Below are positions 30,713 to 40,509 of a stretch of 64,000 nucleotides of DNA, piece after piece. Below the pieces are notes generated by a model. It ran no database searches and had not been told where the DNA came from. It was given only the letters and a program-made list of their open reading frames with translations. The stretch's first letter is position 1. Every line of letters begins with the position of its first letter. Position numbers and translations under genes: made by a program. Source of the DNA: Henningerozyma blattae CBS 6284 (Eukaryota; Ascomycota; Saccharomycetes; Saccharomycetales; Saccharomycetaceae); NCBI RefSeq assembly GCF_000315915.1, contig NC_020187.1:992001-1056000 (forward strand). Direction: 5' to 3'.

Positions 30713-30872
30713 TTTGTATTTTATTTTATTTTATTGTATTGTATTGTATTGTATTGTATTGTGTTGTGTTGTGTTGTGTTGTGTTGTGTTGTGTTGTGTT
30801 GTGTTGTGTTATGTTGTGTTGTGTTGTGTTGTATTGTATTGTATTATAGAGTATTGTGTTATAGAGTATTGG
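30713..30872. repeat. Pentanucleotide microsatellite at the SEC9 start
   Basis: TATTT, TATTG and GTGTT units in tandem for about 150 bp. On the SEC9 strand it is a run of AACAC/AATAC units beginning a few bases upstream of the ATG, so it probably forms the 5' leader. Confidence 0.9.
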
Positions 30873-31406
30873 AATATTAATGGTTAGTATGATCAAAAAA
30901 AACTATAAACATACATATAAACCTACAAATATCTCCTTATATACAGGACCGATCATTCAGTCTTCTATTGCAAATCCTTTTCTGATCTAATGTCTTAAAA
31001 AAAAGATATGAAAAACAATATTAGTCGACTATTAATAATAGAGTTCCTTATTCCACACATATTTTGTCTTGCCAGATATAGCACCACTCTCCTGAATCTA
31101 AACCGACTTACTCAGTTAAAGTATGCGGAAGTCATTCTCGGCACATTCCTTATACGGTGGCGTTATTTTATTTTTTCATCCACGGAAAACGCGGAGAACA
31201 AGGGGTAGGAAAATAGAAAGAAAAAGAAAGCTATGATTGCCTTTTCGGAGTTTCTTAGAGATGTGGAGATAAGATATAAGCCGTGTCACGTGATATATAG
31301 AAAGCATAAGGAACTATATATATATATGTGGGACATTAAGAAGATAAATTATATTAATAGACAAAAAAAAATTATAGATAGCATAAAGATTACATAGTAG
31401 TTCATT
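30873..31406. other. SEC9 upstream region and 3' flank of the YGL036W-like gene
   Basis: About 530 bp with no supported gene. GTCACGTGA near 31277-31285 is a palindromic E-box-like word. A short (TA)n stretch lies near 31316-31328. Confidence 0.45.
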
Positions 31407-31634
31407 TCATTGTTGTTGTCTTTCGAAATCATCGATGTGTACCGATTGAGCACGGCTGGAATTTCTAGCGTAGTTACTACTTCCAGTCCCGCTATTGACA
31501 GGAGTAGTCCCCAGTATGTAATTTTTCCCGGTGGCTACTATACGTCCATTGATACCTTGCCCCTTGGAATTCAGGTTGGAATTGTTATTGTTATTATTAA
31601 TGTTATTATTAGTAGTGGTATTGTTAGTATTATT

Positions 31635-31682
<48 letters not shown>

Positions 31683-34055
31683 ATTGTTGTTGTTGTGGTT
31701 ATTGTTATTATTGCTATTAGTAGAGCCATTCTTATTATTCGGTATGAATGATGATGTAGAATATGGATTATATCTAGTTGGTGTTTGTGCAGTAGAGGTG
31801 TTTGCACTATTTAGATTTGTATTTGCGTATAAGGGGATAGGCTTGTTTATATGTTGATCTTGACTACTTAGAGTGGTGGAACTGCTTTGAGCATTGCTCA
31901 TAAGGCTACTCTGTTGATCATATTCATTCATATTCATCCCAATGTTGTTAAGTAAAGATGCAGTAGATGGAGCAGAATCATACTCGATGATATTACCAAT
32001 CAATTGATCAATAGAGGTTTCCTCTATGGCAACGATTGGTTGATCTTCTTTGAAGATTTCAGTATAGAATTTTGTATAATTTTCACTACCATCATTCCAA
32101 ACGTTTATAAAATTTTTCAAGACATTTATGGATAAATTATTCTCAAATTCGAAAATTTCTTTTAATTTTTTTTGGAAATTTGGATTATTATTATGGAAAA
32201 ATAAATGGTTTAATAATTTAATAGAATTTTTTTGTAAATTTAAATCTTCTGCAGATATCTTTGATATAAAATTTAAAAGATAATTGATTGTTAGATTTTC
32301 ATCAATTAATATTAAATTTTCAATGACTTTTATAGAGAGAACAAAAATATTAATATTATCACTTGATAGTTCATTTGAATTCCTTGATATGATACTTTCG
32401 TTTTCTAAATAAGTTAAATTTGTAAAGATTGGAATAAAGAATAATTCGAAAAACTGTTGTCTTATATTATATTCAATATTGTTTTGGAATTTACCATTCT
32501 GTTCTTCATCACCAAAAGAGGTACTTTCAATTATATCAATTGATAACGAGTCATATTGTTTGATTAAATTATTAATAATCTTTAAAATTAAACCTATGGA
32601 TTGTTTGATCAATTGGAAAGTTTCTTTATTATTATTAATTTCAAATTGTCTTGTTTCAAATTGACTATTTTCTTTAAATAAAAATAATGATTGTGAGATT
32701 GGTGGGATGGATGGAATGATGCTTGAATTGAACCAATTAGGAATCATTGATAAAGTAATATCATGAATGGTATTTTGTTGTTGTTGAATTAAAAATTTAG
32801 TTAACAATAAATTAGCCACGTTCAAAATGGATAAGATGGATTGAGTAGGAGATAATTTATTCAATTCTTTATGAATAGTTAAAGTGGTTAACGAATCTAT
32901 CTTTAATAATGCAAGGGATAATAATTTAATTAATCTATTACCATTTGTTAAATAATCAATTTCAGGATGGTCTATTAATTCCATTAATACTTTAAATTGG
33001 AATTCTAGGGATTTAAATTGATCATCAGAACCAATAATTTCATCAAAACAATTATCATAAATTGGTTGAGGAATTAATTTGGGGAACATTATGATTCGTT
33101 TGGCTAATTTATAAACATAATAAAACATGATTTTATTGGAACTTAAATTAGAATTTAAATTGGCATCAAAACTTATTGACCAATCTTTGGGGAAATTTTT
33201 ATCCTTGGAAATAGCAATAAATAATTCAGCTAAAGAATCGTCAATAATTAAATTTGATAAAAATTTCAATTTCAATTCATCATTATCTAATAGAATATTT
33301 TCATTAGGTTCAATTGTTTCATTAGAACCATCAAGATCATTTAAACCTAATAAATCGATCTTTTGTTTGATGAATTGATTATTAATAATATTTGGTAACC
33401 AATGGTTAATAAACGAACCATTAATTGGTAATTTGTAATAATCTAAATTTTTTTGGAAACCTTCATCACATATTAAATTGGTAATTGGAGACACTGTAAT
33501 ATCATAATCATTGACATTTAAAAATTTTATTAAAGTATATGGACCAATAATGGAATCACCATTTGTATTCAAATCAATCTTATTCAAATATGACTCGTTT
33601 GTACCAATATCATTTAAAAACTCTTTTAGGCATTCCAATGTTTCATCATTCATTATAATATGTTGTAAATTTGGTATAATTAAGAAATAAGCAAAAATGA
33701 TAGCAATGATGGTTAATTTGAAACGATTATCAATGTCGGTCTCCTTTGAGTCCCCCCTTAGAGAGTTCTTGTATGATTTGATCAATTGAATGAAATAAAG
33801 ATTTTCATTATCAAATCTCTTTCTATGAATATCATCTAAATAGTCTAAATGAATAGCCCATCGTAATCCATAAATCAATTTTAATGAATATTTGAAAATA
33901 TTCAAATCCAATTCCAATGAAAGATTATCTTGTGGATCATTCAATGTGTTTGATTCAGCTTCATTAGATGATTTTAATTTATTAAATTTTTCGAATGGGA
34001 TATCCAAAGTTTCTAATAGAGTATTTTTGACATCATCTGGTACTGTTACTTCCAT
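31407..34055 (-). CDS. Helical protein of unknown function, YGL036W-like
   Basis: An 882-residue protein. I do not recognise a catalytic domain. Residues 1-740 look all-helical, rich in Leu/Ile/Asn, and compatible with an armadillo-like fold. The C-terminal 140 residues are low complexity with an Asn run (about residues 783-817) encoded by a GTT/AAC trinucleotide repeat, then a conserved-looking basic tail (GRIVATGKNYILGTTP). Assignment to the uncharacterised YGL036W (909 residues) rests on gene order: it is divergent from the PNC1-position gene and followed by OCH1, exactly like YGL036W-YGL037C-YGL038C. Function is unknown. Confidence 0.72.
31590..31725. repeat. GTT/ATT trinucleotide microsatellite inside coding sequence
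   Basis: An uninterrupted (GTT)n core at about 31637-31680 with imperfect ATT/GTT flanks. It encodes the Asn run of the YGL036W-like protein on the minus strand. Antisense frames through it (Leu, Val or Thr runs) are artefacts. Confidence 0.9.
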
Positions 34056-34546
34056 ATTGATAGTATCTTGTACAGATGTATCAATGAGATTATAAATATA
34101 TATTTGTATATTTGTATATTTGTATTTAGTAATGTATAAATGTATATTTTTATCAAGATATTTGTTATTACAAATCAGAATAAATTAAATAATTTTGGCA
34201 AATCGTATTACAGCTAACTAACTATCAATAAAAAAAAAAAAAAGAAGATTCTAATTTTAAATTTCGGGAAAGGGAAACAGTAAACGGGAATGGGGATTGA
34301 ACGGAAAGGGACATAAAGCTGAACGGAATAGATTTATGCCTGTTACGGTAAGTTCACGAATCCAGAAATTTTCACAATATGAGAATTTAATTTTCTTGGC
34401 CATTCGAGGTTTATATATAAATGGAAAATAAAATAAATTGAGATGAAACAGTGTGAAGGCTTAATAAAAGAATCATAAAACACAATACCAATCTCAAGTT
34501 CAAGCTTTAGATCAAAATCAAACCCAAGCCCAAGCTTCGTTGCAAA
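34056..34546. promoter_or_regulatory. Divergent promoter of the YGL036W-like gene and the nicotinamidase
   Basis: 490 bp with (TATATTTG)-type repeats near 34098-34130 and an A-run near 34230. No confident stress-response element was found, although PNC1 in S. cerevisiae is stress-induced. Confidence 0.4.
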
Positions 34547-35131
34547 ATGTCTTCCAACAAATCGTGTCTGCTAATTATTGATGTCCAAAACGACTTCTTG
34601 CCGCCCAACGGATCCTTAGCTGTTCCAGGGGGCACAGAAGTTATTTCTCCTATTCTTGGCTTATTAAAGAGCCAAAATTGGGATATTGTCGTGTTGTCAC
34701 GTGACTGGCACCCTTCGGATCACAAATCCTTCGACATACATGGCGGACCATGGCCTGTTCATTGTGTTCAAGGTTCTTCCGGGTCACAGTTCAATAACGA
34801 GTTACTAGTGGGTCTAGAGTCCAACAACACACAATATCAAGTTGTCTCCAAAGGTACCGATTCTCAAAGAGAATGTTATTCGGCTTTCAATGATGAAACA
34901 GGAGAACCAGCAACTCCCTTACACTCTATTTTGAAAGAAAAAGGTGTTTCGGCGGTCACAGTGGTTGGTGTAGCTTTAGATTACTGTGTCAAACACACTG
35001 CACTTGACAGTGCCTCTTTGGGCTACACTACTCGTGTTCTCCGTGACTCTACGAGACCTGTAAATACCTCTAGTGAAGCTGTGGAAGCAGTGGTTAATGA
35101 ACTTGAGACAGCTGGTGTACAAGTGGTCTAA
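34547..35131 (+). CDS. PNC1: Nicotinamidase at the PNC1 position, compact form
   Basis: A 194-residue cysteine hydrolase that deamidates nicotinamide to nicotinic acid in NAD+ salvage. The catalytic triad is visible as Asp12 (LLIIDVQNDF), Lys102 (VSKGTDS) and Cys147 (GVALDYCVKHTA). Metal ligands fit Asp53 and His55 (SRDWHPSDH) and His72 (GPWPVHCVQG). It lies between the YGL036W-like gene and OCH1, the S. cerevisiae PNC1 site. It lacks the roughly 20-residue insertion that yeast Pnc1 carries before WPVHC, and HGGPWPVHCVQGS plus the C-terminal ELETAGVQVV read like bacterial PncA enzymes. GC content is higher than in its neighbours. Function is confident; descent from native PNC1 is not. Confidence 0.88.
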   Translation: MSSNKSCLLIIDVQNDFLPPNGSLAVPGGTEVISPILGLLKSQNWDIVVLSRDWHPSDHKSFDIHGGPWPVHCVQGSSGSQFNNELLVGLESNNTQYQVVSKGTDSQRECYSAFNDETGEPATPLHSILKEKGVSAVTVVGVALDYCVKHTALDSASLGYTTRVLRDSTRPVNTSSEAVEAVVNELETAGVQVV

Positions 35132-35580
35132 TGTGTTGCCCATTGCCCATTGCCCATTGCCCATTGTCTATTATCTATTCATTATCCATCTCACTCCCCA
35201 TACATTTGTGGCGCACTGTTTGTGGCGCGACGCGTCTCTGGCTTCGGAATCTCCGCGGGCTGATAGAGTGGCCTATAGGGAGTGTAATTTTTCATGTGTT
35301 TATTATTAGTCTTTTATTGTTTATTATTATTCATTAGACACTAATATGTATGTATCGTTCTTTGAAGTAATAGGGGTACCCAGCTAGTTTGATTAAATAT
35401 AGAATTGAATTAACGTAAAATGTACTTTGATAAAAGATAGAGCTTATTCGTTATCCTCCTCATTCACACCGATACATAGGCACATACTCACTCACTCACA
35501 GATACACGCCATACCCTAGCATAAGACATCTCTCCATCCTTCCATCCGTACTCATCAAATATTCTATTTCAATATTAGTA
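35132..35580. other. PNC1-position gene to OCH1 intergenic region
   Basis: About 450 bp. Directly after the stop, GCCCATT is repeated four times (about 35137-35164). A GC-rich patch follows (35205-35275). The rest is the OCH1 upstream region. Confidence 0.5.
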
Positions 35581-37167
35581 ATGGGATCGGATAATCAAGA
35601 GAAAAAACTTCTCAAACAAAATTTATTATTAAAGCCAAAGAGACAAACGACTCAACGTCTACTGAGATTGCTCATCTCAGCCATATTAACATATTATTTC
35701 TATACTTATTCATCTTTATATAGAAAGCAATTTCAATTGGATGAAAGTATCATCTTGAATGATAACAAGATCTCACAATCGATCAAATTACCTACGACCT
35801 CTCATCTTACAGATCAATTTGAGAATTTAATCGATTTGAAAAATTATCGTATACCGCTCAATAAACATGAAATCAATGATTTACGTGATCAATTGACTTT
35901 CTTATTCCCCTATGAACCAGAAAAGCAAATTCCCAAGAGAATTTGGCAAACTTGGAAGGTTAATCAAAATGATCCAAATTTCCCTTCCAAATTTACTCAT
36001 TTCGTAAAGAGCTGGTCAAATGAGATTCCTTTAGAAGACAATAGTGATGGAAATCTACCTTCTGGAAATGATAAATATGAATACACTTTAATACCAGATA
36101 ACTATTTGCACTCTCTCTTGTTGAATCTCTATGGAGAAACGCCATTAATTATCAAGGCATTCAATGAAATGCCTTTAAATATCTTAAAGGCAGATTTTTT
36201 AAGATATCTAATTTTATTTGCCAGAGGTGGTATTTATTCAGATATGGACACTATCCCTTTAAAATCTTTTGATACTTGGCCTTCAGTAAACAAAACTACT
36301 CTTTTGAATTGGTTGAATCCAAAGAATTCCAAACTAGCCTCTCAATTCCCTTTAAAATACAAAAATTTTAATCCATTATCATTATCAAATCCAAATGATT
36401 TAATAGACCCAGGGTTTGTTATTGGTATTGAGGCAGATCCAGATAGGGATGACTGGAGTGATTGGTATGCTCGTAGAATTCAATTCTGTCAATGGACCAT
36501 TCAATCGAAACCTGGCCATCCAATCTTACGTGAATTGATTTTGAATATTACAGCTACCACTCTAAATTCAATAGATTCTACTTATCAATCAACAACAAAC
36601 TTAATTGATCAAAATTTTAAAAATGATTATAATATTAATTTTAGGCATAAGAGACAAAATGATAAAAATTATAATCATTTGGCTAAAAAAAATTCAAAAA
36701 ATATTGATGGTACTGATATTATGAATTGGACTGGTCCAGGAATTTTTTCAGACTTGATCTTGGAATATATGAATAACATGTTAGTTTTAAACAATAATAT
36801 TAAATTGTTCAATACAAATTTACAAGTAAATCGATCACCTGCACAACCTTCAAATGCTCCAGATTCACAACTGGAATCTGAAGATGAACCAATTGATTTG
36901 ATGTCTACTACCCAGAAATTCTATAAAAAAATTACTGAAGATTTACAATTGAAGAATAAAATACCATGGGAATTCTTCTCTTTGATGGATAAACCAGTAA
37001 TGGTCGATGACATTATGATCCTACCAATCACTAGTTTCTCACCAGATGTGGGCCAAATGGGAGCAAAGGCAAGTGATGATAAAACAGCTTTAGTAAAACA
37101 TATGTTTAGTGGATCTTGGAAAGCTGATGCTGACAAAAACGCCGAAAATGTTAAAAAGGGAGAATAA
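35581..37167 (+). CDS. OCH1: Och1, initiating alpha-1,6-mannosyltransferase of the cis-Golgi
   Basis: A 528-residue type II membrane protein (S. cerevisiae 480). Och1 adds the first alpha-1,6-mannose that starts outer-chain N-glycan elongation. A basic cytosolic tail is followed by a membrane anchor near residues 28-46 (LLRLLISAILTYYFYTYSSL). The GT32 core has IPKRIWQTWK, then the acceptor block LKADFLRYLILFARGGIYSD and the DXD metal site DMD (about residues 220-222). An Asn/Lys-rich insert near residues 340-380 and a longer acidic segment near 420 explain the extra length. It follows the PNC1-position gene on the same strand, as in S. cerevisiae. Confidence 0.94.
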   Translation: MGSDNQEKKLLKQNLLLKPKRQTTQRLLRLLISAILTYYFYTYSSLYRKQFQLDESIILNDNKISQSIKLPTTSHLTDQFENLIDLKNYRIPLNKHEINDLRDQLTFLFPYEPEKQIPKRIWQTWKVNQNDPNFPSKFTHFVKSWSNEIPLEDNSDGNLPSGNDKYEYTLIPDNYLHSLLLNLYGETPLIIKAFNEMPLNILKADFLRYLILFARGGIYSDMDTIPLKSFDTWPSVNKTTLLNWLNPKNSKLASQFPLKYKNFNPLSLSNPNDLIDPGFVIGIEADPDRDDWSDWYARRIQFCQWTIQSKPGHPILRELILNITATTLNSIDSTYQSTTNLIDQNFKNDYNINFRHKRQNDKNYNHLAKKNSKNIDGTDIMNWTGPGIFSDLILEYMNNMLVLNNNIKLFNTNLQVNRSPAQPSNAPDSQLESEDEPIDLMSTTQKFYKKITEDLQLKNKIPWEFFSLMDKPVMVDDIMILPITSFSPDVGQMGAKASDDKTALVKHMFSGSWKADADKNAENVKKGE

Positions 37168-38470
37168 TTTCATCCTTCTTCTTTTTTTAAATTTAATACC
37201 AATTATAGTCATTTTTATCCCACATTTCTCTCATATACATACAAATATATATCTTCACAAGATATCAAATATATATATATATATATATTAGCATTCGTTG
37301 TACATTAATACTATCATCTCGAAAAATGTCTGTATTTACTGGCTTACCTTATTATGCTCCTTGTAAATTCGAGTATTGTATAAATATTTAAAGGAGTATC
37401 TTATTTATTCATTTATATATAATGTATAAAATTGTTACATATGACATAATATCTCATATCTAATAGCTATTCCTCTCGAAGAAATATAATGTAGTTGGTA
37501 AGGATGAAAGATAGTATCAAACTAATTCTGGTAAAGAAGAAAAAACAATGTTAAGATTCTATTTCAGAGCATCAAGCTTTTTTTCCGTAAAATTGTTTCT
37601 TTCTTTTTTTATTCTATCCAACTTAAAAGTTAATCAAAAATAAGTTGTATTCAAATAATTTTTTTACATTATTTATTTAAAATAATCTATCCTAACTTAC
37701 TGTCATATATCTAATTATTGTCATGAACAATTTTATTAAAGTTTTTTTTTTAAGCAATTCTAATTATGTATAACATATATATCTAAAAGACTAATCCAGA
37801 TTTATATATTATGATTGTATTTTTCACATATACAAAATATTTGTTAATATTATATTAAATGTATATTATTTCAGATACATGTACATATTTTTATACAAAT
37901 TTTATAGAGCGAACCAAAATAATTAATATATTTGTGATGATACATGCAACAGTAACGCTAAACCGAATTGTGTAAATATATCACTAAATGTATTTTATTA
38001 ATTCTTACGAGATTTTAATAGCTGGTCTGTTATACTACTCTAGGAAATTAATAACAGTACACCTCACAAAACAATGAATCACGTGACTATAATGTTTTTG
38101 AGGAAATGTCACATATTTGCAATAATTTCCATTATTAATATGTGGCGCAGTGATTTTTGAAGTCAGGTGACGACTTTCTATTCTGATGAGATGACATCTA
38201 CAATAATATATAAACACAAAGATGAAAAGTTTTCACTATGACCGAAATATATAGAGAAAAGAAAGAAACAAAAGGTATCAACAAAGAGTTGTCTGGAAAT
38301 CTGGAAACTAATATTATTATATATTATTTATCTAATCACAGTACATACCAATCAAAATATATAGTCCTTTAAGTTAAAGACTTCATTGTTGTTATCACTC
38401 AGGAATTAGTACAAGTAACTATCGAAGATAGAAGGCGTAATTGTGGTAGATCCAGACGAGGCACGCGGCG
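37168..38470. other. OCH1 3' flank and AT-rich spacer
   Basis: About 1.3 kb with no ORF of coding character. A (TA)n stretch lies at 37267-37289. ATCACGTGAC near 38079 and a TATATAAA near 38206 look promoter-like for something on the plus strand. HEM2 and other genes found here in S. cerevisiae are absent. Confidence 0.45.
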
Positions 38471-39075
38471 GACAGCTGGTCAGGTCATGTGACCGAGGGG
38501 ATATAAATAATATAATATACTTGTGAATAAGTTTATACTGTAAGGGTGCACGAAAGAATATATTCAGTGAAGATGAAGACTTAAGAAATACAGAAATATC
38601 TGAGAAGTCGGAGATTATAAGAGATCTACGATAATCGAAGGAGTGAGGCTGCAGGCTCACGACTAAGGAATAGACAGGGTGGCTTTCGGAAGCTTATCCC
38701 TGAAAGTGGGATGATAGGTAAATGTTTAGGTACCGTACTACTATCATCGGCAGACACTATACGGAAGGTGTAGTTTACGAACTGGAACGGCTGTTACAAT
38801 TCGGTTCGTAAGAGTTATCTTCCAGAATGCCGGTTCTGATGAGAACATAATGGTTATGTCCGGGAAGCTTGTGTGTGACGAGACATTGGTCTTATATAAG
38901 AGGAAAGTTCTGTGAAGATGGATATTCAGAATGAGTATTCTGTTTAACGAAACAATCTAATTTTATGTTAATTCCTGGCTCTAGCCAAAACCCGGGTAAC
39001 ATCTACAGATTTATAGAGAAATATTATATACCGTAGCTAAATCTACGACAGTAATAATTACTGACAGAGAACAAG
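38471..39075 (+). ncRNA. Hairpin-dense, GC-richer unknown; candidate structured RNA or retroelement leader
   Basis: This stretch has no usable ORF but holds many short perfect stems in series. Examples: GATTAT/ATAATC (38612-38636), GTGAG/CTCAC (38643-38660), a UUCG-like loop flanked by AGGGT/ATCCCT (38676-38701), GATGATAG/CTATCATC (38710-38748), ACGAAC/GTTCGT (38777-38809), CCGG/CCGG enclosing ACATAA/TTATGT (38830-38863), CAGAAT/ATTCTG (38927-38942), CGTAG/CTACG (39032-39047) and CAGTAAT/ATTACTG (39049-39063). A TATA-like GATATAAATAA lies at 38500. It matches no RNA I can recall (U1-U6, U3, RNase P, MRP, SRP and TLC1 landmarks are missing). Direction is a guess from the TATA word. A decayed LTR or leader remains possible. 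Confidence 0.35.
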
Positions 39076-39092
39076 CAAAAAAAATATTACAG

Positions 39093-39237
39093 GATGTAAC
39101 AATTTTTTGCTTTGTTACTCCCAGTAGTATATCTTTTTGGCTGCTAGTTTAATACCAACCGTTTATTAAACTATACAACTATATACCTGAGCCTACGTAA
39201 GTTAAATATTATTATTATTACGTTCCGATTTGTTCAC
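39093..39237. repeat. Segment A, inverted copy of 44522-44666
   Basis: 145 bp reverse-complementary, with few differences, to 44522-44666. It begins GATGTAACAATTTTTT and ends at CCGATTTGTTCAC. It forms the outer part of the island-scale inverted repeat. Confidence 0.85.
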
Positions 39238-39293
39238 TGATTTATACACGTGACTAACGTAGGTCACACTATGTGATACAGGAAAAAAATAAT

Positions 39294-39403
39294 GGTTGCT
39301 AAGAGATTCGAACTCTTGCATCTTACGATACCTGAGGATCCCACTCTAAGAGTGTTAAGTGTAAACTTGAATCAGGCGCCTTAGACCGCTCGGCCAAACA
39401 ACC
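39294..39403 (-). tRNA. tRNA-Leu(CAA), intron-containing, copy 1
   Basis: A 110-nt gene. The 5' end GGTTGTTTGGCCGAGCGGTC and 3' end GAGTTCGAATCTCTTAGCAACC match yeast tRNA-Leu(CAA); the intron of about 29 nt directly follows the anticodon loop G. It lies on the left side of a 20-N gap and is identical, flanks included, to copy 2, so it may be a scaffold duplicate. Confidence 0.93.
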
Positions 39404-39420
39404 TTATAATTTGTTGATTA

Positions 39421-39453
39421 TGTTGTAGACGAGATTGACTTTATACTCATCTA
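39421..39453 (+). repeat. Truncated Ty4-like LTR start at the contig edge
   Basis: The first 33 bases of the LTR (TGTTGTAGACGAGATTGACT...), cut off by the N run. Same position relative to tRNA-Leu copy 1 as the full LTR has to copy 2. Confidence 0.85.
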
Positions 39454-39473
39454 NNNNNNNNNNNNNNNNNNNN
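39454..39473. other. Assembly gap (20 N)
   Basis: Twenty N characters. The 217 bp ending at the gap (39237-39453) recur exactly at 39577-39793 on the other side, which suggests overlapping contig ends. Confidence 0.98.
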
Positions 39474-39633
39474 GTTTATTCTTTTAGTCTTTAGTATTCT
39501 TAAATAGAATTTATGTTCATGATTCACTTGTTAATCTACATGTTAATCTACATGTTCATTCCGTTATCAGGTGATCCTGATTTATACACGTGACTAACGT
39601 AGGTCACACTATGTGATACAGGAAAAAAATAAT

Positions 39634-39743
39634 GGTTGCTAAGAGATTCGAACTCTTGCATCTTACGATACCTGAGGATCCCACTCTAAGAGTGTTAAGT
39701 GTAAACTTGAATCAGGCGCCTTAGACCGCTCGGCCAAACAACC
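39634..39743 (-). tRNA. tRNA-Leu(CAA), intron-containing, copy 2
   Basis: Identical to copy 1, 340 bp further right. Its 5' end is 17 bp from the start of the adjacent LTR at 39761. Confidence 0.95.
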
Positions 39744-39760
39744 TTATAATTTGTTGATTA

Positions 39761-40175
39761 TGTTGTAGACGAGATTGACTTTATACTCATCTACAAGTTG
39801 CTAACTAGAAATTATACATAACACTGAGCAACTGCTAGTTGCATACCTGTGAATATCGGTTCAATGCATAATCTCTACTAGTTAGCCAGCATTACTCAAA
39901 CTGTGCACTCCTACCCTTATAAGTAAGTTTACAAACAGTCCAATTAAAGTAAAATGGGAAAGCTGGCGTTGACCTTTGAAAAGTATTTAAAGGCCAGCTT
40001 TTCCAGACTTAAGACATAAATTTATAGTTCTTTCATATAGTTATTTAGTTTAAAAAGAACAACAATTATATTCGTAAGTTCGAAGTATTAACTGGTGTTA
40101 AGTTAAGAAGATTGTTAAGTTTAGTTTTGGTAACTACTATTTAAGTGTATCGTACTCCTAAGTTGGTTTACAACA
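39761..40175 (+). repeat. Ty4-like LTR, 415 bp
   Basis: Bounded by TGTTG ... CAACA, the standard Ty1/copia LTR ends. It is followed on the plus strand by the element leader, so it is a 5'-type LTR pointing right, opposite to the gag-pol remnant it adjoins. Confidence 0.88.
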
Positions 40176-40509
40176 GATTATTGTAATGCGAGACTGATAG
40201 GACAATGGTGGTGTTTCAGAGTTCGGATGGTACTGAGATCAGTAGTTACAGGTTTACTGGGATTCAAGAGAGTTAGACATTGTTATACAGTGTTTAAGAT
40301 GTAAAGACGATTACTTTATTTAGAAATATATAGTAAATACTATAACTAAAATGAATATATTTCTTAAATAGTGTTTTTCGATATAAAAAGAAAAACACAT
40401 TTTAAACAATAAGTCACGTGATAAAAGCTTTTACCACTTAATAGAAAATGATATAATCATATTCCAGCATACTCTCTTAACAAACTTTTTATCATTACAT
40501 ACACGATCT

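Larger units (their letters stand above)
39474..40331. repeat. Left arm of a 0.86-kb inverted repeat (tRNA-Leu, LTR, Ty leader)
   Basis: Reverse-complementary to 43591-44446 with only a few differences. It contains the tRNA spacer, tRNA-Leu copy 2, a complete LTR and about 155 bp of Ty leader facing inward. Confidence 0.9.

Noticed and set aside
30713..30872. GTGTT array as telomeric repeat
   Set aside because: It grades into TATTT/TATTG units and lies internal to the chromosome right at a start codon; microsatellite slippage explains it.
31410..31857. Val-, Leu- and Thr-rich frames opposite the Asn tract
   Set aside because: Pure products of the trinucleotide repeat read in other frames.
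38836..38867. CTGATGA followed by a stem, resembling a hammerhead ribozyme core
   Set aside because: The required GAAA after stem II is absent (GGGAAGC is found instead), and no matching stem I/III was seen.
38880..38920. GAGGAAAGTTC as a possible RNase P CR-I core
   Set aside because: No downstream CR-V partner or P4 helix could be found, and the rest does not fit the RNase P layout.
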